Assembly: GCF_018388465.1 (NCBI RefSeq)
Contig: NZ_CP074404.1
Location: 3,286,001-3,350,000 of the forward strand
Direction of reading: 5' to 3'
From: Cellulomonas fengjieae
GTDB taxonomy: Bacteria > Actinomycetota > Actinomycetes > Actinomycetales > Cellulomonadaceae
Length of the DNA stretch: 64,000 bases
Positions 25,780 through 34,417 of the stretch are shown one piece after another (within the stretch, counting starts at the first letter, position 1; the number at the start of each line of letters is the position of its first letter). The position numbers and the translations under genes were made by a program. The notes below the pieces were generated by a model that was not told the DNA's origin, ran no database searches, and worked only from the letters and a program-made list of their open reading frames with translations.

Positions 25780-26991
25780 GTGACCGACCGTCAGATCCCC
25801 TCGTGGACCGAGCTCAAGCCCCTGCTGCGGCCCAAGCCGATCGAGCTGAACGCGACCCGGCGCAGGCTCGCGGACGCGCTGACCATCGCCGACCTGCGCA
25901 CGGTCGCCCGCAAGCGGACCCCCCGGTCGGTGTTCGACTACACCGACGGCGCCGCCGAGGCCGAGATCAGCCTGCGCCGCGCCCGGTCCCTGTTCCGCCA
26001 GCTCGAGTTCCAGCCGTCGATCCTGCACGACGTCTCCCACGTCGATCCCACGACCGACATGATCGGCACGCGGTCGGCGCTCCCGTTCGCGTTCGCCCCG
26101 ACGGGGTTCACGCGGATGATGAACCACGAGGGCGAGCGCGCGGTGGTGCGCGTCGCCGAGCGCCGGGGCATCCCCTACGCGCTGTCGACGATGGGCACGA
26201 CCTCGATCGAGGAGGTGGCCAAGGCCGGCCCCGACGCGCACAAGTGGTTCCAGCTGTACGTGTGGAAGGACCGCTCGGCAGGCGAGGACCTCATGGCCCG
26301 CGCCAAGGCCGCCGGCTACGAGGCCCTCATGCTCACGGTGGACGTGCCGGTGGCTGGGGCCCGCCTGCGCGACTCGCGCAACGGCTTCTCGATCCCCCCT
26401 GCCCTGACGGCCAAGACCGTTCTCGACGCTGCGACGCACCCCGCGTGGTGGATGAACCTGCTGACCACCGAGCCGCTGACCTTCGCGTCGCTGTCCAGCT
26501 GGTCCGGCACCGTCGCGGACCTGCTGGACACGCTGTTCGACCCGACGATGACGTTCGCGGACCTCGAGTGGATCCGCGAGTCCTGGGACGGCCCGCTCAT
26601 CATCAAGGGCATCCAGACGGTCGAGGACGCGCGCCGCGTCACCGACGCCGGCGCCGACGCACTGGTGCTGTCCAACCACGGCGGCCGCCAGCTGGACCGC
26701 GCGCCGGTGCCGCTGCGCCTGCTGCCGGACGTCACGGAGGCCGTGGGCGACCGCACCCAGGTCTGGGTGGACACCGGGATCATGTCCGGTGCCGACATCG
26801 TGGCCGCGCTCGCCCTGGGCGCCGACGCGACCCTGGTCGGCCGCGCCTACCTGTACGGCCTCATGGCCGGCGGTGAGCGCGGCGTCGAGCGGGCCGTCGA
26901 CATCCTCGAGCGCGAGATCCGCCGCACCATGGCGCTGCTCGGCGTCTCGACCGTGACGGAGCTCGGCCCGCAGCACGTGCGGCTGCCGTAG
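25780..26991 (+). CDS. lldD: L-lactate dehydrogenase, quinone-dependent FMN type
   Basis: 403 residues, FMN-dependent alpha-hydroxy-acid oxidising family. Seen: SVFDYTDGAAEAE near 50, FAPTGFTRM near 104, YALSTMGTTSIEEV, FQLYVWKDR, IIKGIQTVEDA with the FMN lysine, LSNHGGRQLDRAP with the catalytic histidine and arginine, and DTGIMSGADIV, a variant shared by LldD of Corynebacterium and Mycobacterium. The start is the GTG at 25780, six bases after AGGAG. It oxidises L-lactate to pyruvate at the membrane. With a rhamnose operator upstream and an aldolase-lactaldehyde dehydrogenase in the regulon, it would finish the lactate branch of rhamnose breakdown. Confidence 0.88.
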   Translation: MTDRQIPSWTELKPLLRPKPIELNATRRRLADALTIADLRTVARKRTPRSVFDYTDGAAEAEISLRRARSLFRQLEFQPSILHDVSHVDPTTDMIGTRSALPFAFAPTGFTRMMNHEGERAVVRVAERRGIPYALSTMGTTSIEEVAKAGPDAHKWFQLYVWKDRSAGEDLMARAKAAGYEALMLTVDVPVAGARLRDSRNGFSIPPALTAKTVLDAATHPAWWMNLLTTEPLTFASLSSWSGTVADLLDTLFDPTMTFADLEWIRESWDGPLIIKGIQTVEDARRVTDAGADALVLSNHGGRQLDRAPVPLRLLPDVTEAVGDRTQVWVDTGIMSGADIVAALALGADATLVGRAYLYGLMAGGERGVERAVDILEREIRRTMALLGVSTVTELGPQHVRLP

Positions 26992-27002
26992 CGGCGGGCT
27001 GC

Positions 27003-27145
27003 TTACCGACGCGCGTCCTTGAGCGCCGGATGAACGACAGCCCCCAGTACTCCGACCCCGCGACGGGGTAGGAGCCGGCGACCTCGACCTGCGCTCGCCA
27101 GCGCGTGCGGATCAGCGGCACGTCGCTCTCGTGCTGCTCCCACAC
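27003..27145 (-). pseudogene. Small frameshifted or remnant gene
   Basis: From the GTG at 27145 the first 40 or so codons have nearly pure G/C third positions and read like a real protein (WEQHESDVPLIRTRWRAQVEV, SEYWGLSFI split here). The open frame then runs antisense into lldD with poor composition. A shift of one base after SFI restores a natural end, ALKDARR followed by TAA at 27003-27005. Either one base was lost or this is a fragment. It begins 18 bp after the lyase stop. I do not recognise the family. Confidence 0.4.
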
Positions 27146-27163
27146 GGCATCGAGCCTAGGCCG

Positions 27164-30100
27164 TCACCGCCTGACCGTGACCGTCACCTGCGGGCTGCTG
27201 CTCGACCCCTGCGGGTTCGACAGCTCCGCGCGGTAGACGTGCCTCCCGACCGACCGGCCCGACACCTCGGTCACCGCCTGCTGGGCGTTGAACCCGTTGG
27301 CGACGAGCGACTGCGTGTCGATCAGCACCCCGTCCTCGTACAGCCGGTACTCGGTGGCGTTGGTGCCCCACCACAGGTTGGTGGTCAGCGTGTAGGTGCC
27401 GTCGCCGTCCCAGTTGTCGTGGCTGAGCACCGGGGTCGCCGGGTTCGCCCTGACCACCGTCACGACGAGCGGCAACGTCGTCGTCGACCCCCGGGCGTTG
27501 GTGAGCACGGCGGTGTACACGTGGGTGCCGTTCGGGCGGCCGGCCACCTGGAGGGTGGCGGACTGCGCGGCGGGCGTCGCGTCGACCAGATCCTGCGTCG
27601 CCAGCTCGACGCCGTTCTCGTAGAACGTCACCGACTGGGCGTTCTGACCCCACCACAGGTTCATCGAGACCCTGTAGGTGCCGTCGCCGTCCCAGTTGTC
27701 GCTCGAGAGCACCCCGCGAGTGGGCTTGCCCGTAGCGGGACCGGGCACGCGGTCGCCTACCGGCAGCGGCTGCGTGTAGGCGATGCTCGGCGCCGGCGGC
27801 GTCGTCATCCCCTCGCCCAGGTAGTACGACGTGTGCGGTGGCTGGTTGTAGGCGGTGTTCTGCCACGCGACGCCGAGTCGGTACACCGGGTCGGACTGCA
27901 GGGTGCGCAGCCGGTGGTCGGTGAGGTCCACCGTGGTGGCGATCCGCAGGGCCGAGGAGTCGTCCAGAGGCGTGACGAGCTCCTCGCGCCAGTCGCCGAA
28001 CAGGTCGGCCTGCAGCGCCGGGTTGCCCTTGGTGCCGTTGACGGTGAGCGTCCCGTCGGCCCGGTAGATCTCCTCGGAGGTCGACGTCTCCCACTCCCAC
28101 TTCGAGATGGTCGGCACGCCGAGGCCCGTCGCCAGGTCGTAGTCGTGGTCGGTGACCTCCCGCAGCAGGTCGCCGTCCCACCAGGTCAGGAAGTTGGCCC
28201 GCGGGATCGACGTCGACAGCAGCTCGCCCTTGGCGGTCCGCAGCTGCCCCACCGGCGAGTTCCACGCGGCGTCGCCGCCGACCGCCCAGCCCTCCGCGCC
28301 GAGGTGACGCGGGTCGATGTCCCCCGCGGCCGCGCGGCCGGTGTCGCGGGTGGCCGGGATCGACCACAGGACGGCGCCGGTGTCCGCGTCCCGGAACGTG
28401 GCGCCGCGGTTGCGCGAGGACGCCATGTCCTCGTGCGCGGCGAACACCTCCAGCCCGGGGTGCGACGGGTCCAGGTCCGACACGTGCAGCGCGTCCCCGT
28501 GCCCGAGCCCGGTCGTGTAGAGCGCCTCGCCGTCGTCGTCGATCGTCATGGACCCGAAGACGATCTCGTCCTTCTGGTCACCGTCGACGTCCGCGACGGA
28601 CAGGTTGTGGTTGCCCTGGCCGCGGTACTGGCTGCCGTCGACGTCGGAGTCGAAGGTCCAGCGGGACGTCAGGGAAGTGCCGTCGAAGTCGTACGCGACG
28701 ATCACGGCCCGGGTGTAGTAGCCCCGGCTCACGACGAGGCTCGGGTGCTGACCGTCCAGGTACGCGACGCCGGCCAGGAAACGGTCGACGCGGTTGCCGT
28801 ACGTGTCGCCCCACGCGCCGACGTTCCCCCGCGGCGGGGTGTAGTCGATCGTGTCGAGCGCCGCCCCGGTCGCACCGTCGAACACCGTGAGGAACTCGGG
28901 ACCCGCCAGGACGTAGCCGGCCGAGTTCCGGTGGTCCGCCGCGGCGTCGCCCAGGACGGTGCCGGCGCCGTCGACCGTGGCGTCGGCCGTCTTCATGGCG
29001 ATCTCGGCCGACCCGTCGCCGTCCAGGTCGAACACCTGCACCTGCGTGTAGTGCGCCCCGGCGCGGATGTTGCGCCCCAGGTCGATCCGCCACAGCTGCG
29101 TGCCGTCCAGCTCGTAGGCGTCGACGTAGACGTTGCCCGTGTAGCCCGCCTGAGAGTTGTCCTTGGCGTTGGTCGGGTCCCACTTCAGGACGATCTCGTA
29201 CTGCCCGTCGCCGTCCACGTCCCCGATCGAGGCGTCGTTGGCGCGGTACGTGTACGCCTCGCCGGCGGGCGTGGTGCCGCCCGGGGGTGCGCTGATCGGC
29301 ACGTCGAGCGTCTGCTGGTCCCACACGTCGAACTCGGTGGTGGCCCAGCGCTCGATCCCGGCCACGACCGTGCTGATCCGGTACCGGGAGGCGGCCGTGC
29401 CGGCGGGGTCGAGCACGTTGGTGCTGTGGGTGACGGGCGTGGTGGTGACGCGCGTCCCGTCGCGGTACACGTGGAAGGCGAGGTCCTGCTCGTCCAGGCC
29501 CAGCAGGCGCCAGCCGACGTACACGCCGCCGTCCGCCGCGACGGCGACGGGCGCGCGGTCCAGCCGCTCGGCCTCGCGCACGAACTGCACGGACCGCTCG
29601 ATCCGGACGCTCGACGAGCGGTCGGACCGGCCCCCGGGGCCGACGGCCGCGACCAGGTAGTCGTAGTCGACGGTCGGCTGCGCGGTCGTGTCGGTCCAGG
29701 TCACCTCGCTGGTGCGCGCGACGACCACGGGGTCGAACCCGGACCGGGCGCGGTACACGTCGTAGGCCACCGCGCCGGGCACGGGGGACCACGTCAGGGC
29801 GACACCGTCGTCGGCCCACGCACCGGCGACGCCCGTGGGAACCGCGGGCCGTGCGAGCGCCGGGTCGACGACCGTGGCCGACACCTCGGCGGAGCGGGCG
29901 CTCTCGCGGCCCGTCGCGCCGATCGTGCTCACCGCGTAGGTGTACTGGCCGGCGAGCTGCACGTCCGTGTCGGTCCAGGTGGGTGCGTCGGTGGTGCCGA
30001 CGACGACCGCCGTGCCGCCCGCCTCGGACCGGTGCACCCGGTAGCCCGCGGCGCCGTCCACGGCCGACCAGCTCAGCTGCACCGACGCCTCCGTCGCGGT

Positions 30101-30664
30101 CGCGGTGACCGTGGCGCCGACCCCGGCCGGGGGCTGGACCGGCTGGAGGACCTGGATGGCGTTGAGGCGCGCCGAGGAGCCGTTCACGACGATGTTCAGC
30201 TGCCCGCCCGTGACCTGGACGTCGTCGACCACCCGCTCGTCGACGACGCCGGACTCGGCCCGCCGGGCGGGTACCGCGATGCCGGCGACGGTCGCCCCGG
30301 TGTTGCTGGTGGCGATCGGGTCCCCGGTGCGCAGGATCACCGTGTAGGTGCCGTCCGGCACGTCGGCGACGAACGTCGAACCCGTCGTCGGCGGCAGGAC
30401 GAGGTCGCGCAGGGCCAGGTCGTCACCGCCCCGGTCGCGACACGCGTTCGCAGCTAGCGGGGTCAGGAAGCCGAACCCCGCGGACGCGGTGTAGGCGGCG
30501 TCCGGCGTGACCGCGGTGTAGCCCGGTGCGGTGGGGTTGCCCGCGCACTGGAAGTCGAAGAGGTAGTCCTGGCCGGCGGCCGACGCGGGGGCGGCCGCGA
30601 ACGGCAGGACCGCGAGGGCGAGCGCCGCGGACGTGGCCAGCGCGGACGTGCGGGGCAGACGCAT
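27164..30664 (-). CDS. Secreted rhamnogalacturonan lyase (PL11), multidomain
   Basis: 1166 residues. Signal peptide (about 1-30, ends APASAA). Then a malectin-like beta domain (31-173, RLNAIQVLQPV at its end), two fibronectin type III modules (about 176-265 and 268-352), and a PL11 catalytic beta-propeller (about 356-960) with repeated calcium-binding blade motifs such as IGDVDGDGQYEIVLKWDP, FDLDGDGSAEIAMK and VADVDGDQKDEIVFG. The C-terminus has two near-identical 85-residue modules, each opening LSxDNWDGDGTY and NLWWG (about 985 and 1079). It cleaves rhamnose-galacturonate links of pectin outside the cell. A rhamnose-regulon operator lies in its leader. Confidence 0.93.
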   Translation of the reverse strand: MRLPRTSALATSAALALAVLPFAAAPASAAGQDYLFDFQCAGNPTAPGYTAVTPDAAYTASAGFGFLTPLAANACRDRGGDDLALRDLVLPPTTGSTFVADVPDGTYTVILRTGDPIATSNTGATVAGIAVPARRAESGVVDERVVDDVQVTGGQLNIVVNGSSARLNAIQVLQPVQPPAGVGATVTATATEASVQLSWSAVDGAAGYRVHRSEAGGTAVVVGTTDAPTWTDTDVQLAGQYTYAVSTIGATGRESARSAEVSATVVDPALARPAVPTGVAGAWADDGVALTWSPVPGAVAYDVYRARSGFDPVVVARTSEVTWTDTTAQPTVDYDYLVAAVGPGGRSDRSSSVRIERSVQFVREAERLDRAPVAVAADGGVYVGWRLLGLDEQDLAFHVYRDGTRVTTTPVTHSTNVLDPAGTAASRYRISTVVAGIERWATTEFDVWDQQTLDVPISAPPGGTTPAGEAYTYRANDASIGDVDGDGQYEIVLKWDPTNAKDNSQAGYTGNVYVDAYELDGTQLWRIDLGRNIRAGAHYTQVQVFDLDGDGSAEIAMKTADATVDGAGTVLGDAAADHRNSAGYVLAGPEFLTVFDGATGAALDTIDYTPPRGNVGAWGDTYGNRVDRFLAGVAYLDGQHPSLVVSRGYYTRAVIVAYDFDGTSLTSRWTFDSDVDGSQYRGQGNHNLSVADVDGDQKDEIVFGSMTIDDDGEALYTTGLGHGDALHVSDLDPSHPGLEVFAAHEDMASSRNRGATFRDADTGAVLWSIPATRDTGRAAAGDIDPRHLGAEGWAVGGDAAWNSPVGQLRTAKGELLSTSIPRANFLTWWDGDLLREVTDHDYDLATGLGVPTISKWEWETSTSEEIYRADGTLTVNGTKGNPALQADLFGDWREELVTPLDDSSALRIATTVDLTDHRLRTLQSDPVYRLGVAWQNTAYNQPPHTSYYLGEGMTTPPAPSIAYTQPLPVGDRVPGPATGKPTRGVLSSDNWDGDGTYRVSMNLWWGQNAQSVTFYENGVELATQDLVDATPAAQSATLQVAGRPNGTHVYTAVLTNARGSTTTLPLVVTVVRANPATPVLSHDNWDGDGTYTLTTNLWWGTNATEYRLYEDGVLIDTQSLVANGFNAQQAVTEVSGRSVGRHVYRAELSNPQGSSSSPQVTVTVRR

Positions 30665-30707
30665 GGGTGGCCTTTCTCGTCGTTGAGGAGCCAGCCCGAC
30701 CGAACGC

Positions 30708-30765
30708 TGTAACGATTCATCCCGCCGGGCACGACATTCCTACCGACGGCTCCCCGGGCGCGCAA
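30708..30765 (-). promoter_or_regulatory. Lyase promoter and rhamnose-regulon operator
   Basis: On the minus strand: -35 TTGCGC (30760-30765), 17-bp spacer, -10 TAGGAA (30737-30742). The operator (TGTAACGATTCA on the plus strand, 30708-30719) falls about 10-20 bases after the expected start of transcription, a roadblock position. This is the only secreted enzyme in the regulon. Confidence 0.62.
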
Positions 30766-30809
30766 GGGTTTGGGGGAAACTGGGGAAAGCGCTCGCCGAC
30801 GTCGCCGTC

Positions 30810-31277
30810 TCACGTCCGCAGCGCGCGCCGCATCACGAAGTTCGTCATCGTGACCCCGCGCAGCACCGGCCGCTGCTCGACGACGACCACGAACCCGTGC
30901 CGCTCGAAGACCGGGCGGGCGGTCAGGCTCGCGTGGGTGCTCAGCTCGGTGGCGCCGAGCTCACGGGCCGTGGCCGCCGCCCAGTCGAGCAGCGCCGACC
31001 CGACGCCCCGGCGGGCGACGTCCGGGTCGACGAACAGCATGTCGACGTAGCCGCTCTCGTCGACGTCGGTGAATCCGACCACCCGGCCGTCGACCTGAGC
31101 GACCTGCGTCCGGGCGGCGGCGCGCCGCGCCTCCCACTGCTCGGGATCGATGTCGTCGCTCGCCCACGCGGCCACCTGCTCCGGCGTGTAGTCGCGGCGG
31201 GCGGTCAGCCGGATCGCGCGCAGGAACACGTCGAGCGTCGCCGATCCGTCGGACTCGCGGTACGGGCGGAGGATCAC
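30810..31277 (-). CDS. GNAT-family N-acetyltransferase
   Basis: 155 residues, GTG start. Acetyl-CoA loop is VDMLFVDPDVARRGVGSALL near 77-96, followed by ELSTHASLTARPVFERHGFVVV, the usual C-terminal strand with a conserved histidine and phenylalanine. It resembles the PhnO/YafP-like single-domain acetyltransferases. Substrate unknown. It lies between the lyase promoter and the oxidoreductase gene, 28 bp after the latter's stop, and could be the tail gene of that operon. Confidence 0.82.
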   Translation of the reverse strand: MILRPYRESDGSATLDVFLRAIRLTARRDYTPEQVAAWASDDIDPEQWEARRAAARTQVAQVDGRVVGFTDVDESGYVDMLFVDPDVARRGVGSALLDWAAATARELGATELSTHASLTARPVFERHGFVVVVEQRPVLRGVTMTNFVMRRALRT

Positions 31278-31305
31278 GACGCGAGCCTAGGCCGAGCCCC
31301 CGTGC

Positions 31306-32418
31306 TCAGGGCCGGACGAAGGGCGCGCCGAGCTCCGTGAACGTCGCGCCCTCGTCCGCCACGCGCGCGCACCAGTGCTCGATGTCGGCGACGACCGGGT
31401 GCCGGTCGCCGCCCTCCCCGGCCCACTCCACCGACGCCTCCCGCACGGGCGTCGCGTCCGGCCCGGTCCGCACCGCCTCGAGCACCCGCAGGAACGCGCC
31501 GGTGTCCGCGACGGAGCACCGCAGGGCGACCGGGGCGTGCGCGCGCGCGGTGAGCAGCTGGGTCAGCAGGTCGACGCGCCCGCAGCGGATCCTGCGGGTG
31601 CCCCGCGCGGAGACGACCTCGATCTCGTCCGACTCGTAGAACAGGGTGGCGCTGCCCTGCGTGCCGCGCAGCGTGACGCGCGCGGGCGACCGGCGCGGGG
31701 CGCACAGGGTCAGACCGGCCGAGACGCGGATCCCCCCGCCGGTCTCGATCACCACGGCCGACGTGTCGTCCGCCTCGATGGGGTGCGCCCGGTGCAGGTC
31801 GAGGCGTACGTCGGTCACGTCCTGCACGGTGCGCGCACCGGCCAGCAGCAGCGCCGTCGCCACCGCGTGGGCGAGCGGGTTGGTGACCACCCCGTCCACC
31901 ACCTCGACACCGTCGAGGGTGCGCCGGCCCGCCCAGCGAGCCCGGTCGAAGTAGGCCGCCGTCCGCACCCACGTACCGACGGCGCCGACGCCGGTGAGCT
32001 CTCCCAGCTCACCGGTCGCGACGATCCGTGCGACCTCGTCGACCGCCCCGGAGCCGAACGTCTGGAAGCCGACCTGGCACAGCCGGCCGGTCTGCTCGAC
32101 CACGTCCAGCAGCTCGGCGTGCTCGGCCAAGGATGCCGTCGTCGGCTTCTCCAGGAGCACGTCGCAGCCCGCACGCAGCGCGGCCGAGGCGAGCGGGAGG
32201 TGGGTGTGGATCGGCGTCGAGATGACGACGACGTCCGGGCGCGCCCGGGTCAGCAGGGAGTCGAGGTCCGGGTACCACGGGACGTCGCCGTCGGCGGGGC
32301 GCGGGTCGACGAGGGCCGTGAGCGTCGCCAGTCCCCGCTCCTGCAGGTCGAGCGCCCTGCGCACGTGCGACGCGCCGTGACCGTGGACACCGACCACCGC
32401 GACCGTCGGCGGCAGCAC
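31306..32418 (-). CDS. Gfo/Idh/MocA-family oxidoreductase paired with LacI-DUF6807
   Basis: 370 residues from the GTG at 32418; a GTG at 32430 inside the upstream gene is an alternative. Rossmann motif VAVVGVHGHGASHV near residue 5 (GVHGHGA in place of the standard GxGxxG), EKPTTASLAEH near 89, and GFQTFGSGAVDEVARIV near 118. The second domain includes VVTNPLAHAVATALLLAG near 170, which carries the family histidine. The gene starts two bases after the LacI-DUF6807 stop, so both are almost surely co-transcribed. Its substrate is probably the sugar sensed by that regulator; inference only. Confidence 0.85.
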   Translation of the reverse strand: MLPPTVAVVGVHGHGASHVRRALDLQERGLATLTALVDPRPADGDVPWYPDLDSLLTRARPDVVVISTPIHTHLPLASAALRAGCDVLLEKPTTASLAEHAELLDVVEQTGRLCQVGFQTFGSGAVDEVARIVATGELGELTGVGAVGTWVRTAAYFDRARWAGRRTLDGVEVVDGVVTNPLAHAVATALLLAGARTVQDVTDVRLDLHRAHPIEADDTSAVVIETGGGIRVSAGLTLCAPRRSPARVTLRGTQGSATLFYESDEIEVVSARGTRRIRCGRVDLLTQLLTARAHAPVALRCSVADTGAFLRVLEAVRTGPDATPVREASVEWAGEGGDRHPVVADIEHWCARVADEGATFTELGAPFVRP

Positions 32419-32420
32419 GG

Positions 32421-34364
32421 TCAGCCCCACGCCTGTGCGGCGAGCCTGCCCGCCTCGTCGGCGCCGAGCGCGCGGTCCACCACGACCGCCGCCAGCCCGA
32501 CGTCGAGGCGGCCGCCCTCGGGCACGTCCACCACCCGGTCCCAGGCCAGCGCCGGCCCCGCGCCGACGTACTCCGCGACGCGCGCGAACCAGGGGCGCAG
32601 CTGGGCGGGCGGCTGGACGAGCAGGACCGTGGTCGTCGCGACCTCCCGGCGCTGCACGAACGCGAGCCACGGTGACCGGCTGCCGTGCACGGCCTCCTCG
32701 CCGACCAGCCCCTCGCCCAGCACGGTCGTCACGTCGGCCGACGGGAGTCGCCAGAAGATGCCGCCGTACCCGGCGCTCGGCCGGCCGTTGGTGCCGGGGC
32801 TCTCGATCCGCAGGGGGCCGTGGGCGGCGTGCAGCACGCTGGACCACCGCAGCGTCCACCCGCGCCCGTCCGGCAGCGGTGCGGCGTGCAGCCGGCGGTC
32901 CTCGGTCAGCAGCGGCCGGTCGCGCTCGTCGCGCCAGACGATCTCGTCGACGAGCGTCGCCCCGTCCTCCACCCGTCCGCCCTCGCTGATCTGCCGGCCG
33001 TGGTTGGGCAGCAGGGTCGGGCCCTCGTCGCGCAGGAACGTGCGGCCGCCCCAGTAGCTGGTGCCGTTGACCACCGGCACCGCCATGGAGACGCCGTAGT
33101 GGTGGCGGTGGTCCACGGGACTGGTCTCGGTCAGCGCGGTGCCCGCCGCCGAGTGCACCGGGTGCAGGTACGGCCGCGGCGCGTGCACCCGGGGCAGTCG
33201 CTCACCGGACTCGTACCGCGCGAGGGGCACGGGCTGGGAGTCCGTGGCGCCGCTCAGCAGGAAGGTCCCGTGGTCGTCGGCCCAGGTGGCGGAGGTGAGC
33301 GTGGGCACCGGCTCGACGGGGTCCGACGCCGCCCGGCGCCCCAGCCTCGCCGCGGGGGGCACCGGCCCGGTGCTGGCCCGCACGGCCAGGACGGGCGTGA
33401 TCCGCGCGGGCGTCGGGTCCAGGGCCTCGCCGCCGACCAGCGAGCGCAGGTGCGACCACGCCTGCCGGCCGAGCTCGGCCTGCGGCACGGTGGCGGTCGT
33501 GAGCGACGGCGTCGCGAACCGCGCCAGCTCGATGTCGTCGAACCCCGTGATCGACACGTCGCCGGGCACCGCGACGCCGAGCTCGTTGAGGCGCGCGAGC
33601 AGCCCGAACGCCACCAGGTCGTTGTAGGCCACGACGGCGGTCGCCCGGGAGGCGAGCACGTCCTGGGCGGCGGCGTAGCCGGACTCGACCGAGGACCCGC
33701 CGGGCCGCTCGCTGAGCCGGACGTCCTCGCGCCGGGCGGCCGCGACGCGCAGCGCCTCGAGCCGGGCGCCGTGCGAGGCGCTGTCCGGCGGGCCGGCCAG
33801 GTACAGCAGGTGCCGGTGGCCCAGGCCCGTGAGGTGCTCGACGATCTGGTCGATGCCCGCGGCGTAGTCGATGGCGAGCGTCGGCGTGCTGCCGTCGGCG
33901 ACCCGGTTGATGACGACCACGGGGCGGATCTCGGGCAGCAGGGCGCGCAGGGTCGCCTCCGGCATGCGCGGCGAGACCAGGACGAGCGCGTCGCAGCGCA
34001 GCCGGGCGTCGAGGGCGATGCGCTCCTCGTCGTCGGCGGTCTCCGCGGTGTCGGCGACCAGCACGCGGTAGCCCTCCTGCGCGGCGGCGGACGCGACGCC
34101 CCGCAGCACCTGCTGGAACATCGGGTTGGCCAGGTCGGGGACGACCACGGCGACCGTGTTGGTGCGCCCGAGCGACAGGCTCCGCGCGGTGTTGCTGGGC
34201 CGGTAGTGCAGCTGCTCGGCGACGTCCCGCACGCGGGCCGCGAGGTCGGGGTCCACCGTGGCGCGGCCGTTCATGACCCGGGACACCGTGGCCCGGGACA
34301 CGCCCGCGGCGGTCGCGACCTCGGCGATGGTCGACGCGCTGCGCGTCCACCCGTTCTGCGTCAC
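32421..34364 (-). CDS. LacI-family regulator fused to a DUF6807 (PmoA-type) domain
   Basis: 647 residues, nearly twice a normal LacI protein. Helix-turn-helix at about 11-35 (STIAEVATAAGVSRATVSRVMN), hinge near 56-66, effector domain about 68-330 (VPDLANPMFQ, VVAYNDLVAFG, ITGFDDIELA). A proline-rich linker (331-355) leads to a full DUF6807 domain to the end: RPYLHPVHS near 397, DHRHHYG near 422, SYWGGRTFL, SAGYGGIFWR and SPWLAFVQR. There is no stop or ribosome binding site at the junction, so it is one protein. The fused domain may bind or modify the inducer sugar. Divergent from the second ABC importer with a shared operator. Confidence 0.9.
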   Translation of the reverse strand: MTQNGWTRSASTIAEVATAAGVSRATVSRVMNGRATVDPDLAARVRDVAEQLHYRPSNTARSLSLGRTNTVAVVVPDLANPMFQQVLRGVASAAAQEGYRVLVADTAETADDEERIALDARLRCDALVLVSPRMPEATLRALLPEIRPVVVINRVADGSTPTLAIDYAAGIDQIVEHLTGLGHRHLLYLAGPPDSASHGARLEALRVAAARREDVRLSERPGGSSVESGYAAAQDVLASRATAVVAYNDLVAFGLLARLNELGVAVPGDVSITGFDDIELARFATPSLTTATVPQAELGRQAWSHLRSLVGGEALDPTPARITPVLAVRASTGPVPPAARLGRRAASDPVEPVPTLTSATWADDHGTFLLSGATDSQPVPLARYESGERLPRVHAPRPYLHPVHSAAGTALTETSPVDHRHHYGVSMAVPVVNGTSYWGGRTFLRDEGPTLLPNHGRQISEGGRVEDGATLVDEIVWRDERDRPLLTEDRRLHAAPLPDGRGWTLRWSSVLHAAHGPLRIESPGTNGRPSAGYGGIFWRLPSADVTTVLGEGLVGEEAVHGSRSPWLAFVQRREVATTTVLLVQPPAQLRPWFARVAEYVGAGPALAWDRVVDVPEGGRLDVGLAAVVVDRALGADEAGRLAAQAWG

Positions 34365-34417
34365 TGCAGCCTCCCGCGCTCACCCTCGAGCCGCCGACAG
34401 GGGTCGGCTCCGCGCCG

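Noticed and set aside
27131..30457. A 1108-codon open frame opposite the lyase gene
   Set aside because: It is the antisense shadow of a GC-rich gene: the minus strand has signal peptide, known domains and sensible composition, while this frame is rich in Arg, Val and Gly with no recognisable domain.
32419..32859. N-terminal extension of the 31306-32418 oxidoreductase into the LacI-DUF6807 gene
   Set aside because: The extension is the out-of-frame shadow of the DUF6807 domain; the Rossmann fold starts right after the GTG at 32418.
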